DNA of 64,000 nt from Sulfurimonas sp. HSL-1656. GTDB taxonomy: Bacteria > Campylobacterota > Campylobacteria > Campylobacterales > Sulfurimonadaceae. A model generated the notes under the pieces. That model made no database searches and was not told the DNA's origin. It saw nothing but the letters and a program-made list of their open reading frames with translations. This document shows, piece by piece, positions 21,876-30,775 of this stretch (positions are counted from its first letter, which is position 1; every line of letters begins with the position of its first letter). The stretch covers positions 2,480,001 to 2,544,000 of the forward strand of contig NZ_CP147915.1 of assembly GCF_039645585.1 (NCBI RefSeq), written 5' to 3'. The position numbers were made by a program, and so were the translations under genes.

Positions 21876-22484
21876 ATGGATATCAAACAGATCTACCTCG
21901 ATGCCGATGCCATGCTTGAAGGCCACTTCAAGCTCAGCTCCGGCAACCATTCGCAGTTCTACCTCCAGTCCGCCAAAGTGCTCGAGGACCCCAAAACGGC
22001 CATGAAACTGGCCAACGCCCTGGCCGAACAGATCAAAACCAGCGGGGTGAAGATCGATACGGTCTGCTCCCCGGCGATCGGTGGACTCATTGCCGGCTTC
22101 GCCCTGGCACAGGCGCTGGATGCCCGCTATATCTTTACCGAGCGCGTCGGCGGCGAGATGACCCTGCGCCGCGGCTTTGACGTCAAAGAGGGTGAAACTA
22201 TCCTCATCTGTGAAGATATCATTACCACCGGAGGCTCTGCCATGGAAGCGGCCGCTGCCGTCGAAGGGCTCGGTGCGAAGGTTGTCGCTTTTGCCGCCCT
22301 GGCCAACCGCGGTTTCTGCCGCCGCGAGCACAGCAGCATCGAAACAAAACCGAACTGCAAACTCCCCGGCGACCTCCCCTTCTTCGCCCTGGCGGACTTC
22401 GACTTCGAGATGTACGCCCCCGAGGAGTGCCCGATGTGCAAGGCCGGCAGCGAAGCGATCAAGCCCGGCTCGCGCGGGAACTAA
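21876..22484 (+). CDS. pyrE: Orotate phosphoribosyltransferase
   Basis: A 202-residue PyrE of the pyrimidine pathway, converting orotate and PRPP to OMP. The PRPP motif [17 protein letters not shown] is present, and [16 protein letters not shown] is the N-terminal substrate segment. It follows frr after four bases. The C-terminus carries two CxxC-like cysteines ([11 protein letters not shown]), as in several Campylobacterota PyrE proteins. Confidence 0.95.
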   Translation: MDIKQIYLDADAMLEGHFKLSSGNHSQFYLQSAKVLEDPKTAMKLANALAEQIKTSGVKIDTVCSPAIGGLIAGFALAQALDARYIFTERVGGEMTLRRGFDVKEGETILICEDIITTGGSAMEAAAAVEGLGAKVVAFAALANRGFCRREHSSIETKPNCKLPGDLPFFALADFDFEMYAPEECPMCKAGSEAIKPGSRGN

Positions 22485-22905
22485 CCTCTCCCCTTCAGGC
22501 CGGAAATTTCTTTTTCCGCGCCCTTCAAAAAAAGCTTTATTTAAGCCCTCTTCTGCTCTTATATAGAAAAATATATAATTAAAAATTATTATACATCACA
22601 CTGTGAATAACCTGTGTGTTTTTTCATCGGTCAACCTCGGATAAATTTGGGGAAACGGGTTCAATGGCTGTTCAAAAAAGTATCTACAATATGACTTCAA
22701 CCCATATGTTTACTGTAATGTGTTGCTTACTAATTATCACTGCTGCATCTTTGGCTAGAGTGAATGAGGGGAATGGTCTTTTAGAAGTATTCGTGACGTC
22801 GCGTTTACAGTGTCGTTTCTGCTAGTGATGGGGAGGCCTAGCTGCTTACTGCGTTCAATACGCTTTGTGTGCTCTCGCTATGCTGCGGAATTTCGTTCCG
22901 CTGCA

Positions 22906-23009
22906 TCGCACCTAAAAACACCAAGCAGTTGGCTCCATCGATTGGAATCCTTCGGCGGTCCTTCGGACATCGCCTATGGTTTCGCACCTAAAAACGCCAA
23001 GCAGTTGGC
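22906..23009. repeat. 28-bp direct repeat, two copies
   Basis: Copy 1 at 22906-22933 and copy 2 at 22982-23009 agree at 27 of 28 positions (both start TCGCACCTAAAAAC). Copy 2 contains the intact rnj terminator stem; in copy 1 a single G-to-A change and the loss of the flanking GTTTT weaken the stem. It looks like a local duplication of the terminator. Confidence 0.7.
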
Positions 23010-23014
23010 GTTTT
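22991..23014 (-). terminator. Rho-independent terminator of rnj
   Basis: AAAACGCCAA, loop GCAG, TTGGCGTTTT: a perfect 10-bp stem 12 bases past the rnj stop. On the minus strand it ends in a run of T (GCGTTTTTAGG). Because the stem is flanked by A and T runs it could work in both directions. Confidence 0.8.
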
Positions 23015-23025
23015 CTTTACGGTGC

Positions 23026-25125
23026 TCACATCACAAAGATAGTCGGTGTAATCAGCGGGTACTTTTTCATTTTGCGATAGATATGCTTTCGTACGACCTG
23101 GCGCAGATCGTTCTCCATCGCTTTGGGGTTTTCGATAATCCCCGGTTTGAGGTTGGTGAGGAAGTGTTCCAGGACGTCTTCCATCTCCTGCGCAAACGCT
23201 TTGTCCTGCTTGTCCGGTACCAGGCCGAAACTGCTGACCTTCGGCTTGGAGATCAGGTGCGAATCCGCTTTGCTGACCTGGGCGATGATCATCACCATCC
23301 CCTCCGTCGCCATCTTCTGGCGGTCGATGACGATATCGTCCTCGATCAGGTTGTTGCTCTGGTTGTCGATGTAGGTCTTGCCGGACTTGACCGTTTTGAC
23401 CTTGCGCATGTACTTCGGTGCGATTTCGACGCATTCGCCGTCGCTCATCAGGTAGATATTGCGCTCCGGTACCCCGCAGGCGATCCCCGTATCTCTGTGG
23501 CGCATAACGTGGTTGTATTCGCCGTGGATCGGGAGGAAGAACTTCGGCTGCACAAGGCGCAGCACCAGTTTCTGCTCTTCCGCGCCGCCGTGACCGGAAA
23601 CGTGGAGGTCACGGTCCCGCGCGACTTTGGCACCGGCACGCTCGAGGTGGTTGAGCATCTGCGAAATAGAACCTTCGTTCCCCGGGATCGCGCGGGAAGA
23701 GAGAATGATCAGGTCGTTCGGCTTGATCTTGATATGGCGGTGCTCGCCGATCGCCGTGCGGAACAGTGCCGAGTTGGGCTCACCCTGTGAACCTGTCGTA
23801 ACGATCAGGACGTCCTTGTCGTTCATGCGGCTGACATCGTCGGCATCCACGAAGATATTCTTCGGCAGCTTGATGTATTCGTACTGCATCGCCACTTCGA
23901 GGTTGCGCTCCATGGAGCGGCCGATGACACAGACCTTGCGCCCGTACTTGATCCCCGCCTGGATCGCCTGGAAGACACGGTGAATGTTCGAACTGAACGT
24001 CGAAAGGATGATGCGTCCCTTCGTCTTGGAGAAGACGCGGTCGAGCGCCGGGGCGACGGAGAGCTCGCTCGGCGTCACCTCGCTGTTGTACGAATTCGTC
24101 GAATCCGAGAGCAGCGCCAGAACACCCTGGCTGCCGTAGTGCGCCAGGCGGTGCAGGTCCGCCGGGAAACCGTCAACAGGGGTATGGTCGATCTTGAAGT
24201 CACCCGTATGGATGATCGTTCCCGCTTCCGTCGTCACCGCGATAGAAGAGGAGTCGATGATGGAGTGCGTCATGTGCATCCACTCAATCTGGAAATCGTT
24301 CCCGATCTGGTAGACGACGCGCTTTTCAATCGGGCGGAAGTAGCGGCGGAACTCTTTGAGGTGATGCTCGTCGAATTTGTTGCCGATCATCGCCAACGGC
24401 AGCGCCGTACCGTAGAGCGGGAACTGCATCTCTTTATAGAGATACGGGACCGCGCCGATGTGGTCTTCGTGGGCGTGGGTGATGATGACACCGACGATCT
24501 TGTCCTTGATCTCGCGGACATAGGTGAAGTCCGGGACGAGAATATCGACGCCGTGCATCTCTTCGTCCGGGAAGCTCATCCCCACGTCGATCAGGATCGC
24601 TTCGTTATCCGTTTCCATGACCATCATGTTCCCGCCGATCTCGCCGAGACCGCCCAGCGGAGTGATACGGACCTTCGCCTTCACTTCCGTGTCGATATTC
24701 ATGTGCGGGTTGATACGGACGCGCTGAGACGCCTCGTTCTGGCGTGCATTTTCCAGCAGGCTCTGCTCCGTCGGTGCCGGCGCGTTGCGGCGGCGGTTGC
24801 GGCTGCCGCCGGAACGTCCGCCGCCGGTTTTACCGCGGTTTTCGCCACGGTTTTCCCCACGACTCTCTCCGCGGTTTTCGCTACGGTTCTCTCCACGGTT
24901 TTCACCCCGGTTCTCCCCGCGGTTGCCGCCGCGGCCGCCGCGGTTGCGGTTCTGGCTCTGGCCTTCGCCCTCTTTTTTCGCTTCACCCTCTTTGGGTTTC
25001 TGGCGGCTGCGGCTGCGGCTGCGGCTGGAAGAGCGGCGGCGCTGGGAGCCGTCGCGGTTCTGTGCCGGTTTGTTCTCTGTATTTTGTTTCGCTTCTGCGA
25101 CAGGGGCTTGTGTTTCTTCTGACAT
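23026..25125 (-). CDS. rnj: Ribonuclease J with Arg/Gly/Asn-repeat N-terminal extension
   Basis: A 699-residue RNase J, an endo/5'-exonuclease central to mRNA decay in Campylobacterota. The metallo-beta-lactamase core begins near residue 150 (ITPLGGLGEIGGN) with the metal motif HAHEDH at residues 217-222, followed by the beta-CASP region (STFSSNIHR) and C-terminal domain (SGHGGAEE, PIHGEY). The first 130 residues are low complexity: an SR-rich basic block (residues 29-42), a K/E block, then repeats of NRGE between about 68 and 98. Helicobacter RNase J also carries an N-terminal extension and partners a DEAD helicase; a similar RNA- or partner-binding role is inferred. Confidence 0.93.
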   Translation of the reverse strand: MSEETQAPVAEAKQNTENKPAQNRDGSQRRRSSSRSRSRSRQKPKEGEAKKEGEGQSQNRNRGGRGGNRGENRGENRGENRSENRGESRGENRGENRGKTGGGRSGGSRNRRRNAPAPTEQSLLENARQNEASQRVRINPHMNIDTEVKAKVRITPLGGLGEIGGNMMVMETDNEAILIDVGMSFPDEEMHGVDILVPDFTYVREIKDKIVGVIITHAHEDHIGAVPYLYKEMQFPLYGTALPLAMIGNKFDEHHLKEFRRYFRPIEKRVVYQIGNDFQIEWMHMTHSIIDSSSIAVTTEAGTIIHTGDFKIDHTPVDGFPADLHRLAHYGSQGVLALLSDSTNSYNSEVTPSELSVAPALDRVFSKTKGRIILSTFSSNIHRVFQAIQAGIKYGRKVCVIGRSMERNLEVAMQYEYIKLPKNIFVDADDVSRMNDKDVLIVTTGSQGEPNSALFRTAIGEHRHIKIKPNDLIILSSRAIPGNEGSISQMLNHLERAGAKVARDRDLHVSGHGGAEEQKLVLRLVQPKFFLPIHGEYNHVMRHRDTGIACGVPERNIYLMSDGECVEIAPKYMRKVKTVKSGKTYIDNQSNNLIEDDIVIDRQKMATEGMVMIIAQVSKADSHLISKPKVSSFGLVPDKQDKAFAQEMEDVLEHFLTNLKPGIIENPKAMENDLRQVVRKHIYRKMKKYPLITPTIFVM

Positions 25126-25161
25126 CCTAACTCCTTGCAGTACGCCCCTCGGGCGTCACTG

Positions 25162-25938
25162 TTAATGTAATTGTGTATAGAGTTGGTGATAGTCTGCTGT
25201 CGAGATCTGGTGAGGACGAACGGTAGAGGGATAACCGCGAGAGGATAGTGCGGCCAGGACCTCATCTTTACCGTAGCGCGTGGAGAGATTTTTGAGCAAC
25301 GTCTTGCGCGGCTGGGCAAATGCGGTTTTGAGCATCTGTTCAAACGCGTCTGACGCCCGATTCGCCGTTTTTTTCATGAGCAGGACGGCAGAATCGACTT
25401 TGGGCGGCGGGGTGAACGCTTCGGGCGGGACATGGACGAGGATACTGACCTCTGCCACGCTCTGGGCTATCACACTCAGTGCACCAAAGTTTTTCTCTCC
25501 AGGTGAAGCGGAGAACTTCTCCGCGACTTCACGCTGTACCATAACAAGCAGAAATTCGCACTTCGTATCGGCGAGGGCTTTGAGGATAATGTTCGTCGCG
25601 ATGTAGTATGGCAGGTTGGCCACCAACTCGTAAGGAACATCAAGCAGCTCACTCTTCCAGTGCTCGAGGACGTCGCCGCAGTGCAGCGTCAGTCGACCGG
25701 TAGTGATCTCATCCGTGAAAACTTCATTCAGGTGCTTGCATAGATCGGTATCGACCTCAAAAGCATCGACGCTTTTGACATCAACTAAAAACTTAGTTAA
25801 ATCACCTAAGCCAGGCCCGATCTCCGCAACGTGTCTGTCGCTCTTGGGCATCGCTTCGATGATCTTGCGCAAAACGCTCTGATCTTTCAGAAAATTCTGG
25901 CCGAACTGTTTTTTGGCCACAATCTTTGTGTTATTCAT
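25162..25938 (-). CDS. rsmA: 16S rRNA dimethyladenosine transferase
   Basis: A 258-residue RsmA/KsgA that dimethylates two adjacent adenines near the 3' end of 16S rRNA. The N-terminal KKQFGQNFLKD and the SAM motif VAEIGPGLGDLTKFL are present, as is the catalytic NLPYYIAT (the N-x-P-Y motif). It is separated by 36 bp from rnj, in which a small ACGCCC-CTC-GGGCGT stem lies, and is likely co-transcribed with it. Confidence 0.95.
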   Translation of the reverse strand: MNNTKIVAKKQFGQNFLKDQSVLRKIIEAMPKSDRHVAEIGPGLGDLTKFLVDVKSVDAFEVDTDLCKHLNEVFTDEITTGRLTLHCGDVLEHWKSELLDVPYELVANLPYYIATNIILKALADTKCEFLLVMVQREVAEKFSASPGEKNFGALSVIAQSVAEVSILVHVPPEAFTPPPKVDSAVLLMKKTANRASDAFEQMLKTAFAQPRKTLLKNLSTRYGKDEVLAALSSRGYPSTVRPHQISTADYHQLYTQLH

Positions 25939-25991
25939 GGCACATTATACATCAATTTCCATTAACTTTGCATGGGTGCCGGGGGCAGCGG

Positions 25992-27419
25992 CTACATAAG
26001 CCCCCTCAGCATCAGGTACCAGTACATTGGTTTGAGCATGTACACGTCGAAATACCACCAGAGCATGCGCGGTTTTTCCGGCGCCAGGAACGGGATCGTC
26101 GGTGCGAATCCTTCGTAATTGAACTCGGCCATAATGATTTCGCCGTACTGGGTTTTGAGCGGACAGACCGTATAGCCGTCGAACTTCTCTTTGGGCGTTT
26201 TGCCCTGCATGACCGCCAGCAGGTTGTCCTGCAGCACCGGACCGTGGTGCCGTGCCGAACCTCCGGTTTTCCCCATCGGGATGCCGCAGACGTCACCGAT
26301 ACCGAAGACGTTCGGGAACCGGGGATGCTGCAGCGTATATTTGTCCACTTCGAGCCATCCGTCGCCGCCGGCCAGCGGGGAATTGACGACGGCATCCGGC
26401 GGGCTCATCGGCGGTACGATATGGATAAAGTCGTACGGCATCTCGATGCGGTCGGATTTGCTCACCGTCTCGTACTCTTCAAGGTCCTCGTCATACACCT
26501 GCTCGTCATACGCATGGACATAGGTGGCGACCTTGCCCTTGACGTCGATCGATTCAAGGTGATGGCTGAAGTAGTTGGTGATGCTGTCGTAACGCTGCTG
26601 TGCCTCACCCAGCGCATCGGCAATCGGCTTCAGGAAGAAGAGGTTCGGGAAAGAGGTTGTAAAGGCATAATCCGCGGAGAGCCCCTCCTTCTTCAGGTAG
26701 TCGGCGCTGAGATAAAGGATCTTCTGCGGTGCGCCGCCGCATTTGATCGGCGTGTTGGGCTGGGTGTAGATGACCTTCGGTCTCCCGTTTTTCGCGGCCT
26801 CTTTGAGATCGTTGAACCACTCCCAGGTAATCTCTCCGCCCTTTGCAGTCCCCGCTTCGGGGTTGTTCAGGTAGACACTGGAAATGCCGTTGGTGCCGAT
26901 ATCGGCCTCGGTGAGCCCTTTGATGGCGTCGTAGTGGCAGACGATACCCGTTGCGACAACAAGGTAATCATACGCAACCTCTTCACCCCCGCGGGTCGTC
27001 ACCCGGTTATTATCCGGATCGAATACGGCCACTTCATCCTTGATCCACGTCACGTCGTCAGGGATGAAGTCGCTGTTGGGCTTGACAATATCCTCATGCG
27101 TATAAAGCCCCGCAGCCATAAAGATCTGTCCCGGCTGGTAGAGGTGGACCTCGTTGGGGGCAATAATCGTGATATCCGGGTCCGAAATGGCGCGGTGCAG
27201 CCGCACCAGGGCCATGATCGCGCCCGATCCGCCACCGACGATGACGATCTTCCCCTTCACATCGACGGCCTCTGCGGAGGCCGCCGGTGCGGTCGATGCA
27301 AGCACGGACGCCGCTACCGGGGAGATCCCCATCAATTTGAGCGCATCACGTCGGCTCATACCTGTTTTGGTCAGCAGCACATTCTCTTCGCGCTGTTCAA
27401 ACAACTCTTCGCGTTCCAT
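25992..27419 (-). CDS. sqr: Sulfide:quinone oxidoreductase-like FAD protein
   Basis: A 475-residue flavoprotein of the SQR/FCSD family. After a Tat-like N-terminus (MSRRDALKLMG, residues 21-31, then AAASV...TAPAASA) comes the FAD dinucleotide fold VDVKGKIVIVGGGSGAI. ATGIVCHYDAIKGL, KCGGAPQKILYLSADYL and GIGDVCGIPMGKTGGSARHHG supply three cysteines in SQR-like contexts and the second FAD motif. The C-terminus MLWWYFDVYMLKPMYWYLMLRGLM is amphipathic and would bind the membrane. It would oxidise sulfide and reduce quinone; the exact SQR type needs alignment. RBS AAGGAG. Confidence 0.7.
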   Translation of the reverse strand: MEREELFEQREENVLLTKTGMSRRDALKLMGISPVAASVLASTAPAASAEAVDVKGKIVIVGGGSGAIMALVRLHRAISDPDITIIAPNEVHLYQPGQIFMAAGLYTHEDIVKPNSDFIPDDVTWIKDEVAVFDPDNNRVTTRGGEEVAYDYLVVATGIVCHYDAIKGLTEADIGTNGISSVYLNNPEAGTAKGGEITWEWFNDLKEAAKNGRPKVIYTQPNTPIKCGGAPQKILYLSADYLKKEGLSADYAFTTSFPNLFFLKPIADALGEAQQRYDSITNYFSHHLESIDVKGKVATYVHAYDEQVYDEDLEEYETVSKSDRIEMPYDFIHIVPPMSPPDAVVNSPLAGGDGWLEVDKYTLQHPRFPNVFGIGDVCGIPMGKTGGSARHHGPVLQDNLLAVMQGKTPKEKFDGYTVCPLKTQYGEIIMAEFNYEGFAPTIPFLAPEKPRMLWWYFDVYMLKPMYWYLMLRGLM

Positions 27420-27476
27420 CGTAGCTCCTTCTGTTTTGTCCTATTGTATGACATTTTCGTCCGTTTGACGAAAGTA

Positions 27477-28226
27477 TTACTGTTTTACCAGACTGGTTTC
27501 CCATCCATCATATTGCCCCTCGAAGGCTTCGGCCCAGGCAATAATCTGCAGTGTTACCGCATCGATATCGTAGTAGTACGGGGCATCAATGCGGTAAAAC
27601 TGGACCCCGAACGGCGGGCTGACCTCCTCCGGCGGAGCATCAGCCTGCACTTTGAAGCCCTCGGCACTGATACGCTCGACAAAGCGCTCGCGCCCCTCAT
27701 GTTTCGCAAAAAAGGCCCGGTGTTCGATCGCGCGCCGGATCCGCAGGTTGTCGCCCGCGTCCTTGAGCCGGTCGCAGGTATGATGGTTCTGGATCAGCTG
27801 CCACTCCCGGTCGGTGGGAAAGAGCAACTTTCTGTACACCTCCCACTCCGGGTCCAAACGGGAGCCGTACTCATAGGTATAGTCCGGGAAAGCCGCCATC
27901 GTGACGGCAACGACGTCGGGCCACTCGAAGTCGAATTTGAGGTAGTAGATGAAATGGACCTCGCCACCCGTCACGATCCGGCCGATATACTTGCCCACGC
28001 GGTAGCGCAGGGCCTCCATCTCCAGCCGGTCCTCGATCTCCTTGATCATGTCCGCTTCGCTTTCGGCCACGAACCCCTCCTCCGTCGCCGAACGCAGCCG
28101 CAGCTTGATAAAGCCTACAACCCCCAGCGTATCGTTTGGAAGGGCATCCGCCGCTTCGGCATTGAAGGCGATGGTCGCCGGACGCCCGTCAACCGGTTTC
28201 ATATAGTTTTCCCAGATCTCCTGCAT
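27477..28226 (-). CDS. DUF695/RraB-like protein in the hyp operon
   Basis: A 249-residue cytosolic protein. The start ATG lies two bases after the hypA stop, so it is the terminal gene of the hyp operon. The N-terminal half (IWENYMKPVDGRPATIAFN...) resembles DUF695. The C-terminal half (HTCDRLKDAGDNLRIRRAIEHRAFF begins near residue 150, then EGFKV) resembles the RraB 'regulator of RNase E' fold. No metal or catalytic motif is evident. A role in hydrogenase maturation is suggested only by position. Confidence 0.6.
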   Translation of the reverse strand: MQEIWENYMKPVDGRPATIAFNAEAADALPNDTLGVVGFIKLRLRSATEEGFVAESEADMIKEIEDRLEMEALRYRVGKYIGRIVTGGEVHFIYYLKFDFEWPDVVAVTMAAFPDYTYEYGSRLDPEWEVYRKLLFPTDREWQLIQNHHTCDRLKDAGDNLRIRRAIEHRAFFAKHEGRERFVERISAEGFKVQADAPPEEVSPPFGVQFYRIDAPYYYDIDAVTLQIIAWAEAFEGQYDGWETSLVKQ

Positions 28227-28228
28227 GG

Positions 28229-28570
28229 TCACTCCATTTCCAAACTCATCAGATACATCTCTTCCCCGTCGACGACGTCGACTTCCAGGCTTTCGCATGC
28301 GGGGCAGCGGTACCACACCTTCTCCAGCTCGCTCCGGCTTCCGCATTGGCGGCAGGTCAGGGTGACGGGCTGGATATTCATCACGAAGTCCGCCCCGTCG
28401 CAGACGGTCCGCTCTTTGAAAGTGTTGAAAGCGATCTCGAGCAGATGCGGCTCTACGCCGCTCATGACGCCGATCTTCACGACCACCTTTGTCACCCGCT
28501 CCGCTTCGTTCTCGGCGGCATGCTTCTCCACCTGTTCCAATAAAGCCTGTACAACGGAATATTCATGCAT
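28229..28570 (-). CDS. hypA: HypA, hydrogenase nickel-insertion protein
   Basis: A 113-residue HypA that delivers nickel to hydrogenase precursors and, in Helicobacter relatives, also to urease. The start at 28570 gives the conserved MHEYS N-terminus, whose His2 and Glu3 bind nickel. The zinc site is CRQCG and CPACES (two CxxC pairs in the C-terminal half). RBS GGAGG six bases upstream supports this start over an ATG four codons earlier. Confidence 0.94.
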   Translation of the reverse strand: MHEYSVVQALLEQVEKHAAENEAERVTKVVVKIGVMSGVEPHLLEIAFNTFKERTVCDGADFVMNIQPVTLTCRQCGSRSELEKVWYRCPACESLEVDVVDGEEMYLMSLEME

Positions 28571-28643
28571 GGAAACCTCCATGCAGAATATTTATACTGT
28601 CCTCGGCTACGCCTGCGGAATTCCACTTCGTTACATCATGCAT
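28563..28643 (-). CDS. Putative 26-codon leader peptide upstream of hypA
   Basis: Between hypE and hypA a short frame starts at ATG 28643, eight bases after a GGAG, reads MHDVTKWNSAGVAED... and stops in the first codons of hypA (overlap of eight bases). Its start context ATGCATGA is repeated at the hypA start. It could be a translational-coupling peptide or chance. No similarity recognised. Confidence 0.3.
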   Translation of the reverse strand: MHDVTKWNSAGVAEDSINILHGGFHA

Positions 28644-28652
28644 GCTAAACTC

Positions 28653-29651
28653 CTAACAGATCCTCGGCAGCAGTTCGCCTTTGGGCAGGTCGAGGAAACG
28701 GCGGCTGCCGAACGCGGAGTGCAGCACCACTTTGCCGGGGTACTGCTGTGTCACACGGCCGATGACCGCCGCATCGCTGCAGAAACCGAACCGCTGCAGT
28801 GTGCTCACGGCGAAAGCGGCGTGCATCGGGGCGACGGCGGCGACGAAGGTACCTTCGTTGGCCAGGTCCGTTGCCTCGAAACCGAACATTTCACAGATCC
28901 CCTGCACCTCATCGCTCACCCTGATCGCGGACTCCTCGATCTCCAGGCAGACGCCGCTGTTCTCCGCCCACTCGTTCAGTACGGCAGCCAGGCCGCCCCG
29001 TGTCGCGTCGCGCAGCGCACTGATGGAGATGTTGTCCCCGATCAGCGCCTCGACGGCAGGCCAGAGCGTTTCGCAGTCGCTGCCGAGATCGGCGCTGACC
29101 TCCAGCCCCTCGCGGGCCATCAGGACCGTCGCCCCGTGGCGCCCGATATCGCGCGACGCGATGATGACGTCGCCTTCGTGGATCGTCTGCGAGGAGATCC
29201 CCTCGCGCATGATCTGGCCGATGCCCGCCGTGTTGATAAAGAGCTTGTCGACGCTCCCGCGCGGTACGACCTTCGTATCACCGCAGACGATCTTCGCCCC
29301 GGATTTCTCCAGCTCAGCGGCCATGCTCTCGACGATCCGCTCCAGCTCCTCGAAAGGGAACCCCTCTTCGATCATAAACGCCGAACTGAGGTAGAGCGGT
29401 TTCGCGCCCATCATCGCCAGGTCGTTGACCGTGCCGGCGACCGCCAGTTTCCCGATGTCGCCCCCCTCGAAAAAGAGCGGGCTGACCGTGAAGCTGTCCG
29501 TCGTAAACGCGATCTTCCCCTCGGTCTGCAGCACCGCCGCATCCTCGGCCTTGATCAGGATATCGTTTTTGAAATGGCGGTAGAACAGGTCGTGGATGAG
29601 CTTGTTCGTCTCCTCCCCCCCGCCGCCGTGACTCAGCTGTACCTGTTTCAT
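28653..29651 (-). CDS. hypE: HypE, carbamoyl dehydratase
   Basis: A 332-residue HypE that turns the carbamoyl group on its own C-terminal cysteine into a thiocyanate, the cyanide source for the NiFe site. The C-terminus is PRIC, the required modified cysteine. The AIR-synthase-like fold shows DSFTVSPLFFEGGDIGKLAV near residue 50 and DATRGGLAAVLNEW. The start overlaps the hypD stop (ATGA). Normal length. Confidence 0.95.
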   Translation of the reverse strand: MKQVQLSHGGGGEETNKLIHDLFYRHFKNDILIKAEDAAVLQTEGKIAFTTDSFTVSPLFFEGGDIGKLAVAGTVNDLAMMGAKPLYLSSAFMIEEGFPFEELERIVESMAAELEKSGAKIVCGDTKVVPRGSVDKLFINTAGIGQIMREGISSQTIHEGDVIIASRDIGRHGATVLMAREGLEVSADLGSDCETLWPAVEALIGDNISISALRDATRGGLAAVLNEWAENSGVCLEIEESAIRVSDEVQGICEMFGFEATDLANEGTFVAAVAPMHAAFAVSTLQRFGFCSDAAVIGRVTQQYPGKVVLHSAFGSRRFLDLPKGELLPRIC

Positions 29652-30775
29652 CCAAGCACCCCCGCATAGCGGTAGTAGGCGTTGCACGCCCCTTCCGAAC
29701 TGACCATGCAGCTGCCCAGCGGGCTGTTCGGGGTACAGGCCGTCCCGAAGACCTTGCACTCCATCGGCTTCGCGAGCCCCTTGAGGATCGTGCCGCAGAT
29801 GCAGAGTTTATGGTCGTCGATGGGTTCCGTCGGCAGCACCTCCGCGAACACTTTTTCCGCATCCAGATGCGCGAATTCAGGTTTCAGTTCCAACGCGCTG
29901 TCGGGGATATCCCCGATCCCGCGCCAACGGAAGTGGCTGCGCGGCTGTAGATACATGTCGATAAGCTGCTGGGCTTTGACGTTGCCTTCCATCGTCACCG
30001 AACGGGAGTATTCGATCTCCAGTTCGGCGCGCCCCTCCGCTTGCTGCCGTACGGCCATCAGGATCCCCTGCATCACATCGACGGGTTCGAAACCGCAGAC
30101 GACGACGGGGGTGCTGTACTTCTGAGGCAGCGGCGCGTAGATCTTCGCCCCCGTAATGACGCTGACGTGCGAAGGCCCGATAAAGGCGTTGATCTTCGCC
30201 TGGCCGTCGCTCATGATCGCATCGATCGCCGGCGGCACGAGGACGTGGTTGATATGGAAATAGAGGTTCGTGACCTTCTGGGCAATCGCCGCATGCAGCA
30301 GCGCCGCCGTCATCGGTGTCGTCGTCTCGAACCCGATCGCAAAGAAGATCACCTTTTTATCGGGATGCTCTTTCGCAATCTTGAGCGCGTCCATCGGCGT
30401 ATAGAGCGGCCGGATGTCCCGCCCGGCAGCCCGTTCAACAGCCAGGGAGCTCTGCGATCCCGGCACGCGGATCATGTCGCCCAGTGTCACCAGGATCGTA
30501 TCGTCCATCCGTGCAAGCGCGATGGCGTGGTCGATCCGCTCTTTGGGCATGATGCAGACCGGACAGCCGGGACCGTGGATAAAGTCGATGTTGTCCGGCA
30601 GCACCTGCGGCAGACCGTACTTCATAATCGTATGCGTATGCCCCCCGCACACTTCCATGATCCGCAGCGGTTCGTGCAGCGCTTTCGCGGCCTCGCCGAT
30701 CTGGGCGGCCAGCATCCGGATCGTCGCGGGATCTCTGAACCCGTCATAAAGATCTTTGAGTTTCAATTCGCTCAT
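29648..30775 (-). CDS. hypD: HypD, Fe(CN)2CO assembly factor
   Basis: A 375-residue [4Fe-4S] scaffold that with HypC builds the Fe(CN)2CO unit. The motifs EVCGGHTHTIMKYG, HGPGCPVC and GFETTTP are present, as is the C-terminal cysteine cluster (CICG, CTPNSPLGSCMVSSEGAC). It overlaps hypC by ATGA upstream and hypE by ATGA downstream, so translation is coupled through C-D-E. Confidence 0.96.
   Translation of the reverse strand: MSELKLKDLYDGFRDPATIRMLAAQIGEAAKALHEPLRIMEVCGGHTHTIMKYGLPQVLPDNIDFIHGPGCPVCIMPKERIDHAIALARMDDTILVTLGDMIRVPGSQSSLAVERAAGRDIRPLYTPMDALKIAKEHPDKKVIFFAIGFETTTPMTAALLHAAIAQKVTNLYFHINHVLVPPAIDAIMSDGQAKINAFIGPSHVSVITGAKIYAPLPQKYSTPVVVCGFEPVDVMQGILMAVRQQAEGRAELEIEYSRSVTMEGNVKAQQLIDMYLQPRSHFRWRGIGDIPDSALELKPEFAHLDAEKVFAEVLPTEPIDDHKLCICGTILKGLAKPMECKVFGTACTPNSPLGSCMVSSEGACNAYYRYAGVLG

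Larger units (their letters stand above)
22485..23025. other. Intergenic region with AT-rich block and duplicated terminator-like repeat
   Basis: About 540 bp without a convincing gene. The first part contains an AT-rich block (22558-22600) next to one DnaA-box-like TTATTCACA (minus strand, 22602-22610). A 69-codon frame at 22616-22825 has no RBS and no known pattern. The last 120 bp hold a 28-bp direct repeat, described separately, and the terminator of rnj. Confidence 0.5.

Noticed and set aside
22616..22825. 69-codon frame after pyrE
   Set aside because: One hydrophobic segment but no RBS and a compositionally odd N-terminus; not enough to call a gene.
24830..24960. Tandem DNA repeats inside rnj as a possible CRISPR or satellite
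   Set aside because: The repeats are short, in frame and encode NRG(E/S) units of the RNase J arm; there are no spacers of constant length.
25926..29669. Very long open frame on the plus strand (over 1200 codons)
   Set aside because: It runs antisense to sqr, the DUF695-like gene, hypA and hypE, which have clear motifs and RBSs. Its translation is Arg/His/Asp-rich without domains: a by-product of GC-rich codon usage.
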